Of a DNA stretch of 64,000 bases, positions 43,977-52,613 are shown piece after piece. Where the stretch lies: the NCBI RefSeq assembly GCF_030068615.1, contig NZ_JASJOC010000002.1, positions 496,001 to 560,000 on the forward strand, in the 5' to 3' direction. Each line of letters opens with the position of its first letter. The stretch's first letter is position 1. Source of the DNA: Halostagnicola sp. A-GB9-2 (GTDB lineage Archaea > Halobacteriota > Halobacteria > Halobacteriales > Natrialbaceae). The notes beneath the pieces were generated by a model, which saw only the letters and a list, made by a program, of their open reading frames with translations, searched no databases and was not told the origin of the DNA. The translations under genes were made by a program, and so were the position numbers.

Positions 43977-44537
43977 TCACTCGCCTTCGAACTCCGTCTC
44001 CGACGACGGCGAATCGAGAGGCGGATCTCGACCCGCGATGGGAGTTGCTCCGAGCCGACCCGGCCCGGGGAACCATCGAGGAACCCGCTCGCAGTACTCC
44101 TCGTAGGCCTCGCCGTGTTTGTCCGCGAGGTGTGGCTCTTCGTACTCGAGCACGCGCCGATGAAACCCGAGCCAGCAGACGACGCCCCACCAGAGGACGT
44201 GGAGCGATTTGTACCGGACGGCCTGGCCGCCGATGGCCAGCACGACGCCGAGGTACATCGGATTTCGTGAGTACGCGTAGACACCGCCTGTGACGAGTTC
44301 CGGAGGTTCGTCGCTCGGCGACGGCGTTCCCGAGCCCTCGGTTACAAATCGCCCCGCCGTGTGCAGGTACAGAACGATTCCGGAGACGAGCAACGCGTAG
44401 CCGACCGTTCGCACGCTTCGGCGCTTGAGGGTCGGTGATCGGCGATCGTACCGAGCCAGCACTCGGGGGACGAGCCCCGCGACCGTTCCGGGAACGAGGA
44501 CCGAAAAGACCGCCGTTTTCAGGAGCGGTGATACCAT
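43977..44537 (-). CDS. Isoprenylcysteine/phospholipid methyltransferase-family membrane protein
   Basis: 186 residues from ATG 44537. Three to five membrane helices, with GGVYAYSRNPMYLGVVL in the middle, the R-N-P-M-Y-x-G signature of the ICMT/PEMT/NnrU superfamily, and EYEEPHLADKHGEAYEEYCE near the C-terminus, where E-x-H-L and the E-Y-x-x-Y segment bind S-adenosylmethionine. It would methylate a lipid or lipid-attached group in the membrane. A TATA-like TACTATTTTC 28 nt upstream supports the start, and a series of direct repeats lies just beyond that promoter. Confidence 0.78.
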   Translation of the reverse strand: MVSPLLKTAVFSVLVPGTVAGLVPRVLARYDRRSPTLKRRSVRTVGYALLVSGIVLYLHTAGRFVTEGSGTPSPSDEPPELVTGGVYAYSRNPMYLGVVLAIGGQAVRYKSLHVLWWGVVCWLGFHRRVLEYEEPHLADKHGEAYEEYCERVPRWFPGPGRLGATPIAGRDPPLDSPSSETEFEGE

Positions 44538-44560
44538 ACGACCACCTCGACGCACACAAC

Positions 44561-44570
44561 GAAAATAGTA
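44561..44570 (-). promoter_or_regulatory. TATA box of the methyltransferase-family gene
   Basis: Minus-strand TACTATTTTC centred 28 nt before ATG 44537, typical leaderless spacing. Confidence 0.5.
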
Positions 44571-44596
44571 CGGCTCGATTCGGAGGGCATACCCGT

Positions 44597-44748
44597 GTGT
44601 GCCAGCCAGCTATCGGCAATAAATAACATAGTGTGCCAGCCAGCTACCTCGACGGATAACACAGTGTGCCAGCCGGCTCCCGCCAGCGGCTGTCGTGAGA
44701 GTATCGGCCCAACCGCCGGTGCCAACGACATCACTGTGCCGGCCTGCC
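44597..44748. repeat. Regularly spaced repeats GTGTGCCAGCCAGCT upstream of the methyltransferase-family gene
   Basis: Exact or near-exact copies at 44597-44611, 44631-44645 and 44664-44678, i.e. every 33-34 bp, and a weaker copy (TGTGCCGGCCTGCC) at 44735-44748, about two periods further. The spacing is close to three helical turns, so proteins bound here would sit on one face of the DNA. The repeats begin about 60 bp before the start codon, on the upstream side of the TATA box, where activators act. Confidence 0.65.
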
Positions 44749-44886
44749 ACTACTACCATACGATCTCATTTCACAAGACCCGGGGCCAAATGGTGAACAA
44801 ACGTGCGCGGTTGTCGGGGTGTAGTAACCGGTTCCTAACACAGACAATTATATTAATCCACATGTTGACTTAAATGACCGGAGTAC

Positions 44887-44912
44887 CCAAGCCCGTTCAT
44901 CAACCGGCTTGG
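44887..44912. promoter_or_regulatory. Inverted repeat upstream of the Bat-type regulator
   Basis: CCAAGCC (44887-44893) and GGCTTGG (44906-44912) with a 12-bp spacer lie in the 558-bp gap, about 185 bp before the regulator. It could be a binding site or an RNA hairpin. Confidence 0.35.
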
Positions 44913-45009
44913 CGCTGTTCGTTCGCATCAGTTCGATCCCAACAGAACGGGACACCGTCGATGGTCACATCTCTCGTTCGTCCCAACGGCAGGATCGACT
45001 GGACTACCC

Positions 45010-45099
45010 ATGATACAATTCGAGTCCCACCCAGATCGCGTCAGTAGTATGAACACCCACTCGGACTCGAAAGTTACGTCCGGGGGTGGAGACAGATGA
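45010..45099 (+). CDS. Possible 29-residue upstream reading frame coupled to the Bat-type regulator
   Basis: ATG 45010 opens a 29-codon frame (MIQFESHPDRVSSMNTHSDS...) whose TGA stop overlaps the ATG of the regulator (ATGA at 45096-45099). The arrangement is that of a leader peptide coupled to the downstream gene. It is too short to judge from composition and may be accidental. Confidence 0.3.
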   Translation: MIQFESHPDRVSSMNTHSDSKVTSGGGDR

Positions 45100-45770
45100 C
45101 GACGATCGCAGAGATCACGATCACAGCGGCTGACTTCGCGCTCGCCGAGACGTGTCAGTCGAATCCGGATCTCGAGCTTCGAGTCGAGAGCGTGGTCGGA
45201 GAAGGGCAACAAACGATGCCGCTCGTGTGGTTCTCGAACACCGAACGCGACGAGTTAGAGACCGCACTGACGAACGATCCGACGGTAGGCGGTTTCCAAC
45301 AACTGCTAACCAGTTCCGACGGCGCGGAATGGCTCTACCGCCTCGAGTACGATTCGGCGGTCGCGGATCGATGTAACTGCGTCTTCGAGTACGACGGGGC
45401 GATACTCGACGCGCAGGTTTCCGACGGTCAGTGGACGCTCAGACTGCTCTTTCCGCGACGAGAGAGCCTTTCGAGTGCGATGGAGGCCATCGAACGCTAC
45501 GACGTCGTCGTCGACGTTCGGCGCATGGTCGAGGCGGGTCGAAACGCTGACCTCGAGGCGACCGCCGCACTAACGGAACCACAGCGTGAAGCGATCGCCG
45601 AGGCCTACCAGCAGGGATACTACGACGTCCCGCGAGAGATTTCTCTGGAGGAACTCGCTCGAGAACTGAACATCTCTCACCAGGCGCTCTCCGAACGACT
45701 CCGCCGAGCGAACCGCGTGCTCGCCGGGGAGCAACTGAACCAACCTCGAGGCGAGATTATCCGGAACTGA
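45096..45770 (+). CDS. Bat-type HTH-10 transcriptional regulator
   Basis: 224 residues. The C-terminal HTH-10 domain is clear: LTEPQREAIAEAYQQGYYDVPREISLEELARELNISHQALSERLRRA (about 158-205), the usual form with GYYDVPR before the helix-turn-helix. The N-terminal 150 residues are a beta-rich sensory region without known cofactor motifs, as in many haloarchaeal Bat homologs. A GGTGGA ribosome-binding-like sequence sits 5 nt before the ATG. Targets are unknown; the divergent methyltransferase-family gene is one candidate. Confidence 0.85.
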   Translation: MTTIAEITITAADFALAETCQSNPDLELRVESVVGEGQQTMPLVWFSNTERDELETALTNDPTVGGFQQLLTSSDGAEWLYRLEYDSAVADRCNCVFEYDGAILDAQVSDGQWTLRLLFPRRESLSSAMEAIERYDVVVDVRRMVEAGRNADLEATAALTEPQREAIAEAYQQGYYDVPREISLEELARELNISHQALSERLRRANRVLAGEQLNQPRGEIIRN

Positions 45771-46547
45771 GTGCAGTCCCTCGCCGATAGAACCGGCCCT
45801 GTCAATAGCTGAATGACGCGATTTGCTTTCCTGTCGATTCAACGATTACTTCTCGAGTGGTGGGGCATGTCTCGTATTCGATGCTCCGAGAAAGGAATCC
45901 ATACATCAGAGAGACAGTTTAACGGCCGGTGTTGACTGATCTGTCCCTCTTCGGCTTCGCGAACGAACGTGTTAGTTCTCACGCTAGTCTCGCTGTAGTG
46001 ACGGATCGGCCAGCATACAGGAACTGTAGTGAAACACCCACGAAGGTTCTCCGCTCCCTGACGCGATAGCAGCCGGTGTATATATAGGTGCGAGTTCGTG
46101 GTGGTGACGGTGTGGACACCCCGTGATCGCCCGAAGATCACACTGTCCACGTCGATAGCGAGAGCTGTCTGCAAGCGTCGGGGCCGGTCGAACGGCTCCG
46201 ATCGTTTCGCCCTGTGAGCGCCGGTCACCCTCTCCGGAGGGTGTTCGATCCGGCTGTTTCCCGGAAACAGTCCGCACCGAACTGATGGCCAACGACAGCA
46301 TCGGGAGAGCGATCTTTCGTCGAGCGGGTATAACTGGCTGAAAGGAGTTTATCTAGTCAACGAGCATTGTTGTCCTCTGAACGGATTCGACGGCGAACGG
46401 GTGGAATCCGACGGCAATAACAGAGAGTTGGAAGGACGTCCGATAGCGACATCGGACGGGTTTTCGATCCGTTCCGCATGTTCTAGAACCAATCCTCGGT
46501 CGTGATTCTCCTTTTCTAGCGTTGAAATTCGCCGATGGACGGACCGA
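45771..46547. other. Gap of 777 bp without supported gene
   Basis: No frame on either strand is convincing. The notable structure is a pair of adjacent hairpins at 46226-46272, listed separately. A small RNA gene is possible. Confidence 0.45.
46226..46272. ncRNA. Two adjacent strong hairpins in a gene-free region
   Basis: Hairpin 1: CACCCTC (46226-46232), loop TCCG, GAGGGTG (46237-46243). Hairpin 2: CTGTTTC (46254-46260), loop CCG, GAAACAG (46264-46270), extendable by one G-U and one G-C pair to 46252-46272. Ten bases separate them. They may belong to a small RNA or processing site; strand is not determined. Confidence 0.35.
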
Positions 46548-47627
46548 TCAGAAGTACGCCTGCGTCTGGACGGTACCCGTCACGGTTACCGTTCGGCCGT
46601 CTTCCTCGACCGAGTAGTCCTCGAGGGTCGCAAATTCGTCGGTGATATCTCGGTTCCGGCGGACGTATTCTTCGACGTCGTCTGCCACCGCATACCGCTC
46701 CAAATCGAACAAGAAGACGGTAGAAACGTCCGTCGTCTGCCCGTCGATCGACTCGGCGCTCGTTCCGCCCAGCAGTCCCGTACGCCAGTCGTTTTCCTCT
46801 TGTTCGTCCTCCGTTTCCTCGGAATCGTCATCGAATTCGAGCAAGAACCCGGAATTGACGTGTCCCTGGTCGAACTGCGACAACAGTTCGTTGGCATCGT
46901 CATCATCAGTGAGCCGGTAGGAGCCCTCGACGTTTGCGTCGATGACGATTTCGAGCGTCTCGAGGAGGTCGATATCCCCCTGATCGGACGTGACCTGGAC
47001 GATCGTTTCGCCGGAGACACCGTACACCGCGTCGAAAGTTTCATAGAAGTCAAACCCTTCGTACTGGCCCTCATCCGTGAGATTGTCGTCGGCCCAGCTT
47101 TCGAGGTTCTCCTCAATCTCCTCGGGATCGAACGAGCCGCCGATAACGTCCACGCTGATGCTAGAGCTTTGCGATTCAGTTGCTTCGGACTGACTGCCGA
47201 ACGATGTCTGTGTGTGAGTAAACTCCCAGTCCCACGTCATGGACTGGGTCAGTTGCCAGTCGATTTCGGACGCGGGCGCGCTCACTCGAGACCGAAGTCG
47301 GGAAACCGACCCTCCCTCGAGCGGTCCGTAATCGTCGAGTTCGTCCGCGTTATCGAAGATCGCTTCGGGAACCGCACTTTCGAAGCTCACCTCGGAGCGG
47401 TTTCCATCCGAAAACTCGAAGTCTTCGACCCGATCTTCGTACTGGCTCGTGTCCAGTATCTCCTCGAGCGTCGGATCGACGAGCCAGTTGCCGATCGGTA
47501 CACTATCGTACTCGTCACTGAGAAACGGAACGCTTCCAGTACAGCCGGCCAATCCGGCGATACCCACCGCTGCAATGCCTGTGCTACTGTGCCGGATGAG
47601 ATCCCGGCGTGATAGGTCTTCCCCCAT
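46548..47627 (-). CDS. Tat-exported lipoprotein, unknown function
   Basis: 359 residues from ATG 47627. The signal is a clear haloarchaeal Tat lipoprotein type: LSRRDLIRH, hydrophobic stretch, then lipobox AGLAGC with Cys29. The mature part is highly acidic (an EETEDEQEEND stretch near residue 275) and mostly beta, with no recognised family. It should be anchored to the outer face of the membrane. An 8-bp inverted repeat lies about 20 bp before the start. Confidence 0.75.
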   Translation of the reverse strand: MGEDLSRRDLIRHSSTGIAAVGIAGLAGCTGSVPFLSDEYDSVPIGNWLVDPTLEEILDTSQYEDRVEDFEFSDGNRSEVSFESAVPEAIFDNADELDDYGPLEGGSVSRLRSRVSAPASEIDWQLTQSMTWDWEFTHTQTSFGSQSEATESQSSSISVDVIGGSFDPEEIEENLESWADDNLTDEGQYEGFDFYETFDAVYGVSGETIVQVTSDQGDIDLLETLEIVIDANVEGSYRLTDDDDANELLSQFDQGHVNSGFLLEFDDDSEETEDEQEENDWRTGLLGGTSAESIDGQTTDVSTVFLFDLERYAVADDVEEYVRRNRDITDEFATLEDYSVEEDGRTVTVTGTVQTQAYF

Positions 47628-47647
47628 ACTCACCACGGTTACAATCA

Positions 47648-47673
47648 ACTTGAATAACAATTCCGATTCAAGT
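47648..47673. promoter_or_regulatory. Inverted repeat upstream of the lipoprotein gene
   Basis: ACTTGAAT (47648-47655) and ATTCAAGT (47666-47673), perfect 8-bp arms with a 10-bp spacer, 21 bp before ATG 47627, where a bound dimer would overlap the promoter. Candidate operator. Confidence 0.45.
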
Positions 47674-47786
47674 GAAACTCAGAATTATTGACGATAAAAT
47701 AGGTTTATTATTTATATACGGATACTATTGCGCGGCAACTCCTCGTTCACGTCGCACTGTTACTGGGCATACCGCCCTGTCGATAC

Positions 47787-48590
47787 TCAGGCCGCTCGCT
47801 CGAGCGTCTCTTCGTTCGCTTCGATCAACTGGATCAGGACCGAGGCGAACAGCGATTCGACGCTCCAGATCGCGGTTTCACTGCCGTCGTCGTCGACGAC
47901 GCTAAGGAGAATACTGTTGTCGTCGACGACCGCGATTCGACCGGAGCGTTCGTCCTCCGCTCGCGGCTCCGATGGCTCGTAGACGCGAACGTTCTCGCGG
48001 GCCTCGAGCCGGTCACGAACAGGTTCCGAACTGCTGAACGCGGTTACCGATACGCCGCCGGTCGCACGCTCTTCGAGGACCTGTTCGATCGACGAATCGA
48101 GCAGGCTCGGGAGGCGAGCGGCGAAGACGATTCGCTCCTCGGCGTTCGCCAGCAGATCGGCGACCCGATCGTTGATCCGGCGGCTTCCCCGAACGGTCCA
48201 GATCTCCTCGGTGGTTTCCTCCGCGGGGGTATCTTCCTGCACCCGTTCGACGTACTCGAGCGCGCGCTCTTGTTCGTTTTCGAACCGTTCGCGAAGCGTC
48301 TCTCGAGCTTCTTCGACGCTGACCGGCCGATACCGAATCGGACTTGCGTGATGGACCTCGAGAAGTCCCCGTTGCTCGAGGTTTTCTGCGACGCTGTATA
48401 CCTGCGATCGGGGAACGTCGGTAATCTCGGCGATGTCCCGGGCCGTTCCCGAGCCGAGGCGGTGGAGTGCGATGAAGACCTTGGCCTCGTAACCGGTGAG
48501 TCCGAGGCGTTCGAACGCGTCGACGGCGGCTCCCTGGTCGTTGGAACCGGTCTCATCACCGCCGCGCGCTTCGTCGCTTCCGGTCGTCAT
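47787..48590 (-). CDS. TrmB-family transcriptional regulator
   Basis: 267 residues. The N-terminal winged helix (FERLGLTGYEAKVFIALHRL, GTARDIAEITDVPRSQVYSV) is the TrmB signature, followed by a short coiled coil (about 95-120) and a C-terminal phospholipase-D-like effector region (130-260). TrmB proteins often sense sugars or metabolites. The ATG overlaps the stop of the RND gene (ATGA), so the two are one operon and the regulator probably controls its own transporter. Confidence 0.88.
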   Translation of the reverse strand: MTTGSDEARGGDETGSNDQGAAVDAFERLGLTGYEAKVFIALHRLGSGTARDIAEITDVPRSQVYSVAENLEQRGLLEVHHASPIRYRPVSVEEARETLRERFENEQERALEYVERVQEDTPAEETTEEIWTVRGSRRINDRVADLLANAEERIVFAARLPSLLDSSIEQVLEERATGGVSVTAFSSSEPVRDRLEARENVRVYEPSEPRAEDERSGRIAVVDDNSILLSVVDDDGSETAIWSVESLFASVLIQLIEANEETLERAA

Positions 48591-51500
48591 TCGTTCTTAC
48601 CCCCGCCGATATTCGCGTCCGACTCCTCGGACTCGACCCGGCCCCCGTCGCTCGCGGCCGGGGTCGACGTCGGACTCCGAGAGGGATCGAAGGAGACGTC
48701 CGGGCCGAAATACCGCGTCCAGAGCACGAGCAAGGTGGGCAAGACGACGACGCTCGCGAGGAACGCGTACGTGATCGTCAGTGCGGTGATGATGCCGAAC
48801 TGTCTGAGCACGGGCAGGATGGCGAACGCCAGCGTTCCGAAGCCACCGACCGTCGTCGCCGCGCTGCCAAGCAGTGCGCCGCCGGTTCCGGTCACGGTCG
48901 TTCGCATCGCGTGCCAGACGTTCCCCTGGCGCTCGAGCTCGAGCGTGTACCGCGCGCTGATGTGGATGCTGTAGGCGACGCCGAGCCCGATCGTCAGGCT
49001 CGTGATCATTCCGGTCAGGACGTTAAAGGGCATCCCGATGAGGTACATCGTTCCGAGGATCCAGCTCACGGCGAACGCCACCGGCAGGAGCGTCACCGCA
49101 CCGAGGGTCGCGCTGTTACCCGTGAGCCGGTAGGCCGCCGAGAGGAAGACGAAGACGGAGACGAGCGTGATCATCAGACTCTGCAGGACGGTATCCAGGA
49201 GGTCCTGCTCGACGACGTAGTTGACGACAGGGTCGCCGGTCGCGATGGCGCTCCAGCGCTCGTCCGGATCGGTGACGAACTGATCGCCGCCCCCGCCGCT
49301 ATCGCCGATCCCTGCCGCGATCTCGCGCATCTCATCGGTCGTATCCTCGAAAGCGGCGTCGCCGTCGGTGGCCACGACGAGCCGGATCGACTCGTACTCA
49401 CCGTCGGCGTTGCGATGGATGACTTCGTTCGCCGCGTCTTCGTCCACCTCGAACAGCTCGTCGTACAGCGCGGAGACGTTCTCGTCGGGAACGTCGTCAC
49501 CCGTCGTATCCGCCGCGGTGAACGACTCATTGAACGACTCGTTCTGGGCGGCGACGTCTTCCATCACCGAAAGCGGGCTCTGAACGTCGGCCTCGCCGTT
49601 GGGAAGCGTGTACGCGACGTCGCTCTCCGAAGCGTCCTCTTCGGCCGCGTGGATACGCTCTAGCGTCTCGTCGTGGGCGACATCACCCTGGGTTAGTATC
49701 TGTGCCTGAGAATCCTCCCGCTGGAAGTTCTCGTTGACGTACTCGAGGTCGTCGGTCGCCTGATACTCGCCGGGGCTCATCGGCCCGGGCAGGTTCTCCG
49801 TCCACCCCGGCGGACTCTCGGCGAGGAAGTCCTCCTCGTCGAAACTCGTGTCGACCTGACTCGCGCCGTAGACGCCGCCCGCGGTGAGCAACAGGACCGC
49901 CACGAGGAGGATTACCGGCGCTTTTCTGGCCGCGGTCGAACCGACCGTGAGAACGTCGCTGAACCGGCCCTCACCCGTCCCGAACGCTCGTTTCCGGCGA
50001 TCGTAGCCGCGGGACTCGAGGAACGTGTCGATCTCGATTTTCGCCGCCGGAACGAGGCCGCCGAAGACGATCAACGCGGCGACGATACCGACCGAACTCA
50101 CGATGCCGAACTCCTGGATAGGACCGATCGGACTCACGAGATTCGCGAGGAAACCGATCGCGGTCGTCGCGGTGACCCAGACGAGCGCGACGCCGACGCC
50201 CGCGAGGGCGATGGTCATCGAGCCCCGAACCGTGTCCGTGACGCCGTCGGCCTCCCCTTGCTCATCCGGGGTGCGTTGCACCCCGCGTTGCTCTCGATGG
50301 CGCATAAAGACGTGAATCGCGTAGTCAATAGAGAGCCCGATGAGCAAGACGGGGACGGCGACGAACATCTGATTGAACGAAATCCCAACCCAGCCCATGA
50401 AACCGAACGTCCAGACCAGGACGGCTCCGATTCCCGCGACGCCGAGGACGATGTCGATCGGATCTCGGTAGGCGACCAGCAGGGCACCGACGACGAACAA
50501 CAGTGCGAGCGGTCCGACGATCGCCAGACTGTCCTCCATCGAGCCGTCGATCTCGTCGGTGAGAATGCCGCCGCCGAAGACGATGTACTCGCCGGCCATT
50601 TCGTCGTCGTACTCGCCCGCGAGTTCCCGAATGTCGAGTTGGCTGTCGACGATTTCGTCGTCGACAGCACCCATCTCCGCGTCGACGCCACCGTCGGCCG
50701 ACTGCGTGATCGACGTCATCCGAGCGTCGGCGTCCGTCGAGCCCGGCTCGTAGGACGACGCCATGAGTCCGAGTGCGTCGTTGTTGCCTTCGTCGTCGTC
50801 GAGCGTCTGTTCGACGATATCCTCGAATGCCTCGTCGTCGAGCTCCTCGAGCGCCTCGATCTGTTCGTCGAGCGACGGCTGGTCGTCTTCTTCGCCGCCT
50901 TCACCACCCGCTTCGAGCTCCTCCTGGTCTTCCTCGAGCTGTTCGGAGTCCTCCTCGAGTTGGGCGTACTCGTCTTCGAGAACCCCCATCGTCGCGGCGG
51001 TGTAGACGCCCTCCATCTGCTCCGTGGCTTCCTCGTAGGCGTCCTGCTCCGTGGCTTCCTCGCCGTACTCGGCCTCGAGCTGTACGAGCTGTGCCTCGAT
51101 ATCTCGAGCGTCGTCAGCCGCCTGTTCGAACTGGGTGGTCTGTTCGTCGTCGAGACCAACTGTGGCCTCCTCTATCGCCTCGTCGAAATCACTCTCCAGT
51201 GTTTCGGCCTGTTGTTCGTACTCGGGATCATCCGGGTCGGTCGTCGCGTTCAGCTCCTCGTAGTCCCGCTGGGTATCTCGCACGTCGTCGATCCCTTGCT
51301 CGAGTTGCTCGCTCGTCGCGTCAAGTTCTGCGCTTCGGTTCTCGATCTCCTCGCCCCGCTCCTCGAGTTCGGTGACCTGTTGGTTGGTGATCGCGGCGAA
51401 CGCGACCATGTTTTCGACGCCGAATATCGGATCGTCCTCGACGAGGGTCTCGTTGATCGACTCGTTCTCCTGGAGCTGTTCCTGGAACTCGAGCGATTCG

Positions 51501-51790
51501 ATCAGCGACTCCTGCGTGAGGACGCTCTCGCCGGCCTGATCGCCGTCGTGCTCGTTTGTATAGATTAGCTGGAGACTCGTCGTGTTCTCGGACTCCTCAA
51601 CGGTGAAGTTGTCATCGATGTACTCCTGGGCCTGTCCTTCGGGCGAGTCGCTCTCGAACTGGTCGAGCGAGGAATCGTCGTCGACCATCGTCGCTCCCGC
51701 GCCCACGAGCGCGGTCAAGAGCAAGAGGACGACGAGGACGATTTTGGTGTGCGTCGTTACGATATCGGCGAGACGTTCGGGAACGCTCAT
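48587..51790 (-). CDS. RND/MMPL superfamily transporter with long external coiled coil
   Basis: 1067 residues. TM1 is at about 17-36. Residues about 125-310 form a very long acidic coiled coil (Glu/Gln/Ala heptads), then the first external domain, TM2-6 (430-600, with the GLSIDYAIHV motif, Asp in the centre of the helix as in proton-driven RND proteins), TM7 (near 640), a second external domain and TM8-12 (890-1030, with GLGVAYSIHISARY). The two halves match the MMPL/SSD arrangement. In place of the second Asp, the C-terminal half has VAYS, so only one half may carry protons. Substrate unknown; lipids or hydrophobic compounds are typical. Confidence 0.87.
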   Translation of the reverse strand: MSVPERLADIVTTHTKIVLVVLLLLTALVGAGATMVDDDSSLDQFESDSPEGQAQEYIDDNFTVEESENTTSLQLIYTNEHDGDQAGESVLTQESLIESLEFQEQLQENESINETLVEDDPIFGVENMVAFAAITNQQVTELEERGEEIENRSAELDATSEQLEQGIDDVRDTQRDYEELNATTDPDDPEYEQQAETLESDFDEAIEEATVGLDDEQTTQFEQAADDARDIEAQLVQLEAEYGEEATEQDAYEEATEQMEGVYTAATMGVLEDEYAQLEEDSEQLEEDQEELEAGGEGGEEDDQPSLDEQIEALEELDDEAFEDIVEQTLDDDEGNNDALGLMASSYEPGSTDADARMTSITQSADGGVDAEMGAVDDEIVDSQLDIRELAGEYDDEMAGEYIVFGGGILTDEIDGSMEDSLAIVGPLALLFVVGALLVAYRDPIDIVLGVAGIGAVLVWTFGFMGWVGISFNQMFVAVPVLLIGLSIDYAIHVFMRHREQRGVQRTPDEQGEADGVTDTVRGSMTIALAGVGVALVWVTATTAIGFLANLVSPIGPIQEFGIVSSVGIVAALIVFGGLVPAAKIEIDTFLESRGYDRRKRAFGTGEGRFSDVLTVGSTAARKAPVILLVAVLLLTAGGVYGASQVDTSFDEEDFLAESPPGWTENLPGPMSPGEYQATDDLEYVNENFQREDSQAQILTQGDVAHDETLERIHAAEEDASESDVAYTLPNGEADVQSPLSVMEDVAAQNESFNESFTAADTTGDDVPDENVSALYDELFEVDEDAANEVIHRNADGEYESIRLVVATDGDAAFEDTTDEMREIAAGIGDSGGGGDQFVTDPDERWSAIATGDPVVNYVVEQDLLDTVLQSLMITLVSVFVFLSAAYRLTGNSATLGAVTLLPVAFAVSWILGTMYLIGMPFNVLTGMITSLTIGLGVAYSIHISARYTLELERQGNVWHAMRTTVTGTGGALLGSAATTVGGFGTLAFAILPVLRQFGIITALTITYAFLASVVVLPTLLVLWTRYFGPDVSFDPSRSPTSTPAASDGGRVESEESDANIGGGKNE

Positions 51791-52116
51791 CGAGACGGAC
51801 CTCCGGAGACGGGTGGGAAATCGGCGGAAACCATTCTGTTGTTACGATCCTACAAAACGCTCGCTCAAGTACTTATTGGGAATCTAACACTATTGTGAAA
51901 GTCACAACTGTTGATAATTCGGGAGAAAGCGCGCCAACAGTAGCGCATACAGCAATCACAATTATATTTGGAGAAACCATCACCAAAATATGACATACCA
52001 ATCGATCGAGTCAACGTGCCGTTCGGGTTCGAAACTGCGTCTTCAGGTGAGGCCATTCGTCAGGAATAGCGCTCGCGCTGGGTAACAAAAATATCGGCGG
52101 CGAACACAGTACGTCC
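51791..52116. other. Divergent intergenic region of 326 bp
   Basis: AT-rich DNA between the RND operon and the VOC gene. Holds both promoters; AAAATATCG at 52088-52096 is a likely TATA box for the VOC gene (centre 25 nt before the ATG). No gene seen. Confidence 0.45.
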
Positions 52117-52530
52117 ATGGGTCACGATCACGCAGATCCCGAGTACGCCGGACGACTCCATCACGTCGAACTCTCCGCGTCGAATCTCGAGCGGGCGGTC
52201 GATTTCTGGGAGTGGTGGCTGGGCGAACTCGGTTACGAACCGAAAAGCGAGTGGGACGGAGGCCGTTCCTGGACCAATGGGTCGTTGTATATCGTCCTCG
52301 TGCAAGCCGAGGACACCGACCACCCGTTCGATCGCCGGGCTCCCGGGTTGGACCACCTCGCCTTTCACGCCCGTTCACGCCGACAGGTCGACGAGTTCAC
52401 GGCGGGCGTTCGAAACCGGTCGGATGCAACCGTTCTCTTCGAAGATCAACACCCCTACGCCGGCGGCTACTACGCGCTCTACTGTGAGGGACCGGACGGG
52501 ATGAAGATCGAACTCGTCGGGCCCGAGTGA
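52117..52530 (+). CDS. VOC-family (glyoxalase/dioxygenase fold) protein
   Basis: 137 residues. LHHVELSASNLERAVDFWEWWLGELGYE at the start and GYYALYCEGPDGMKIELV at the end are the paired beta-alpha-beta modules of the vicinal-oxygen-chelate fold; metal ligands are likely His in LHHVEL, His in GLDHLAFHA and Glu in KIELV. Such small enzymes include lyases, isomerases and resistance proteins. The substrate cannot be predicted. Confidence 0.85.
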   Translation: MGHDHADPEYAGRLHHVELSASNLERAVDFWEWWLGELGYEPKSEWDGGRSWTNGSLYIVLVQAEDTDHPFDRRAPGLDHLAFHARSRRQVDEFTAGVRNRSDATVLFEDQHPYAGGYYALYCEGPDGMKIELVGPE

Positions 52531-52613
52531 GTCCACCGAGTTCCGAAGGAGTTCCGACCGAATGTGACAATCCCCAGATCTCGAGGATCCTCTCCGTCGA
52601 GGAGCCGCCAAAA

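Noticed and set aside
43453-44619. 388-codon minus-strand frame across two membrane-protein genes
   Set aside because: Basic, low-complexity product; two real genes with clear membrane helices and motifs occupy the same strand in another frame.
44597-44748. CRISPR array
   Set aside because: Repeats are only 15 bp, spacers about 19 bp, only three good copies, and no cas genes are present.
46237-46260. tRNA T-arm (GTTCGATCC)
   Set aside because: The flanking bases do not form the T stem and no acceptor or anticodon arms are nearby.
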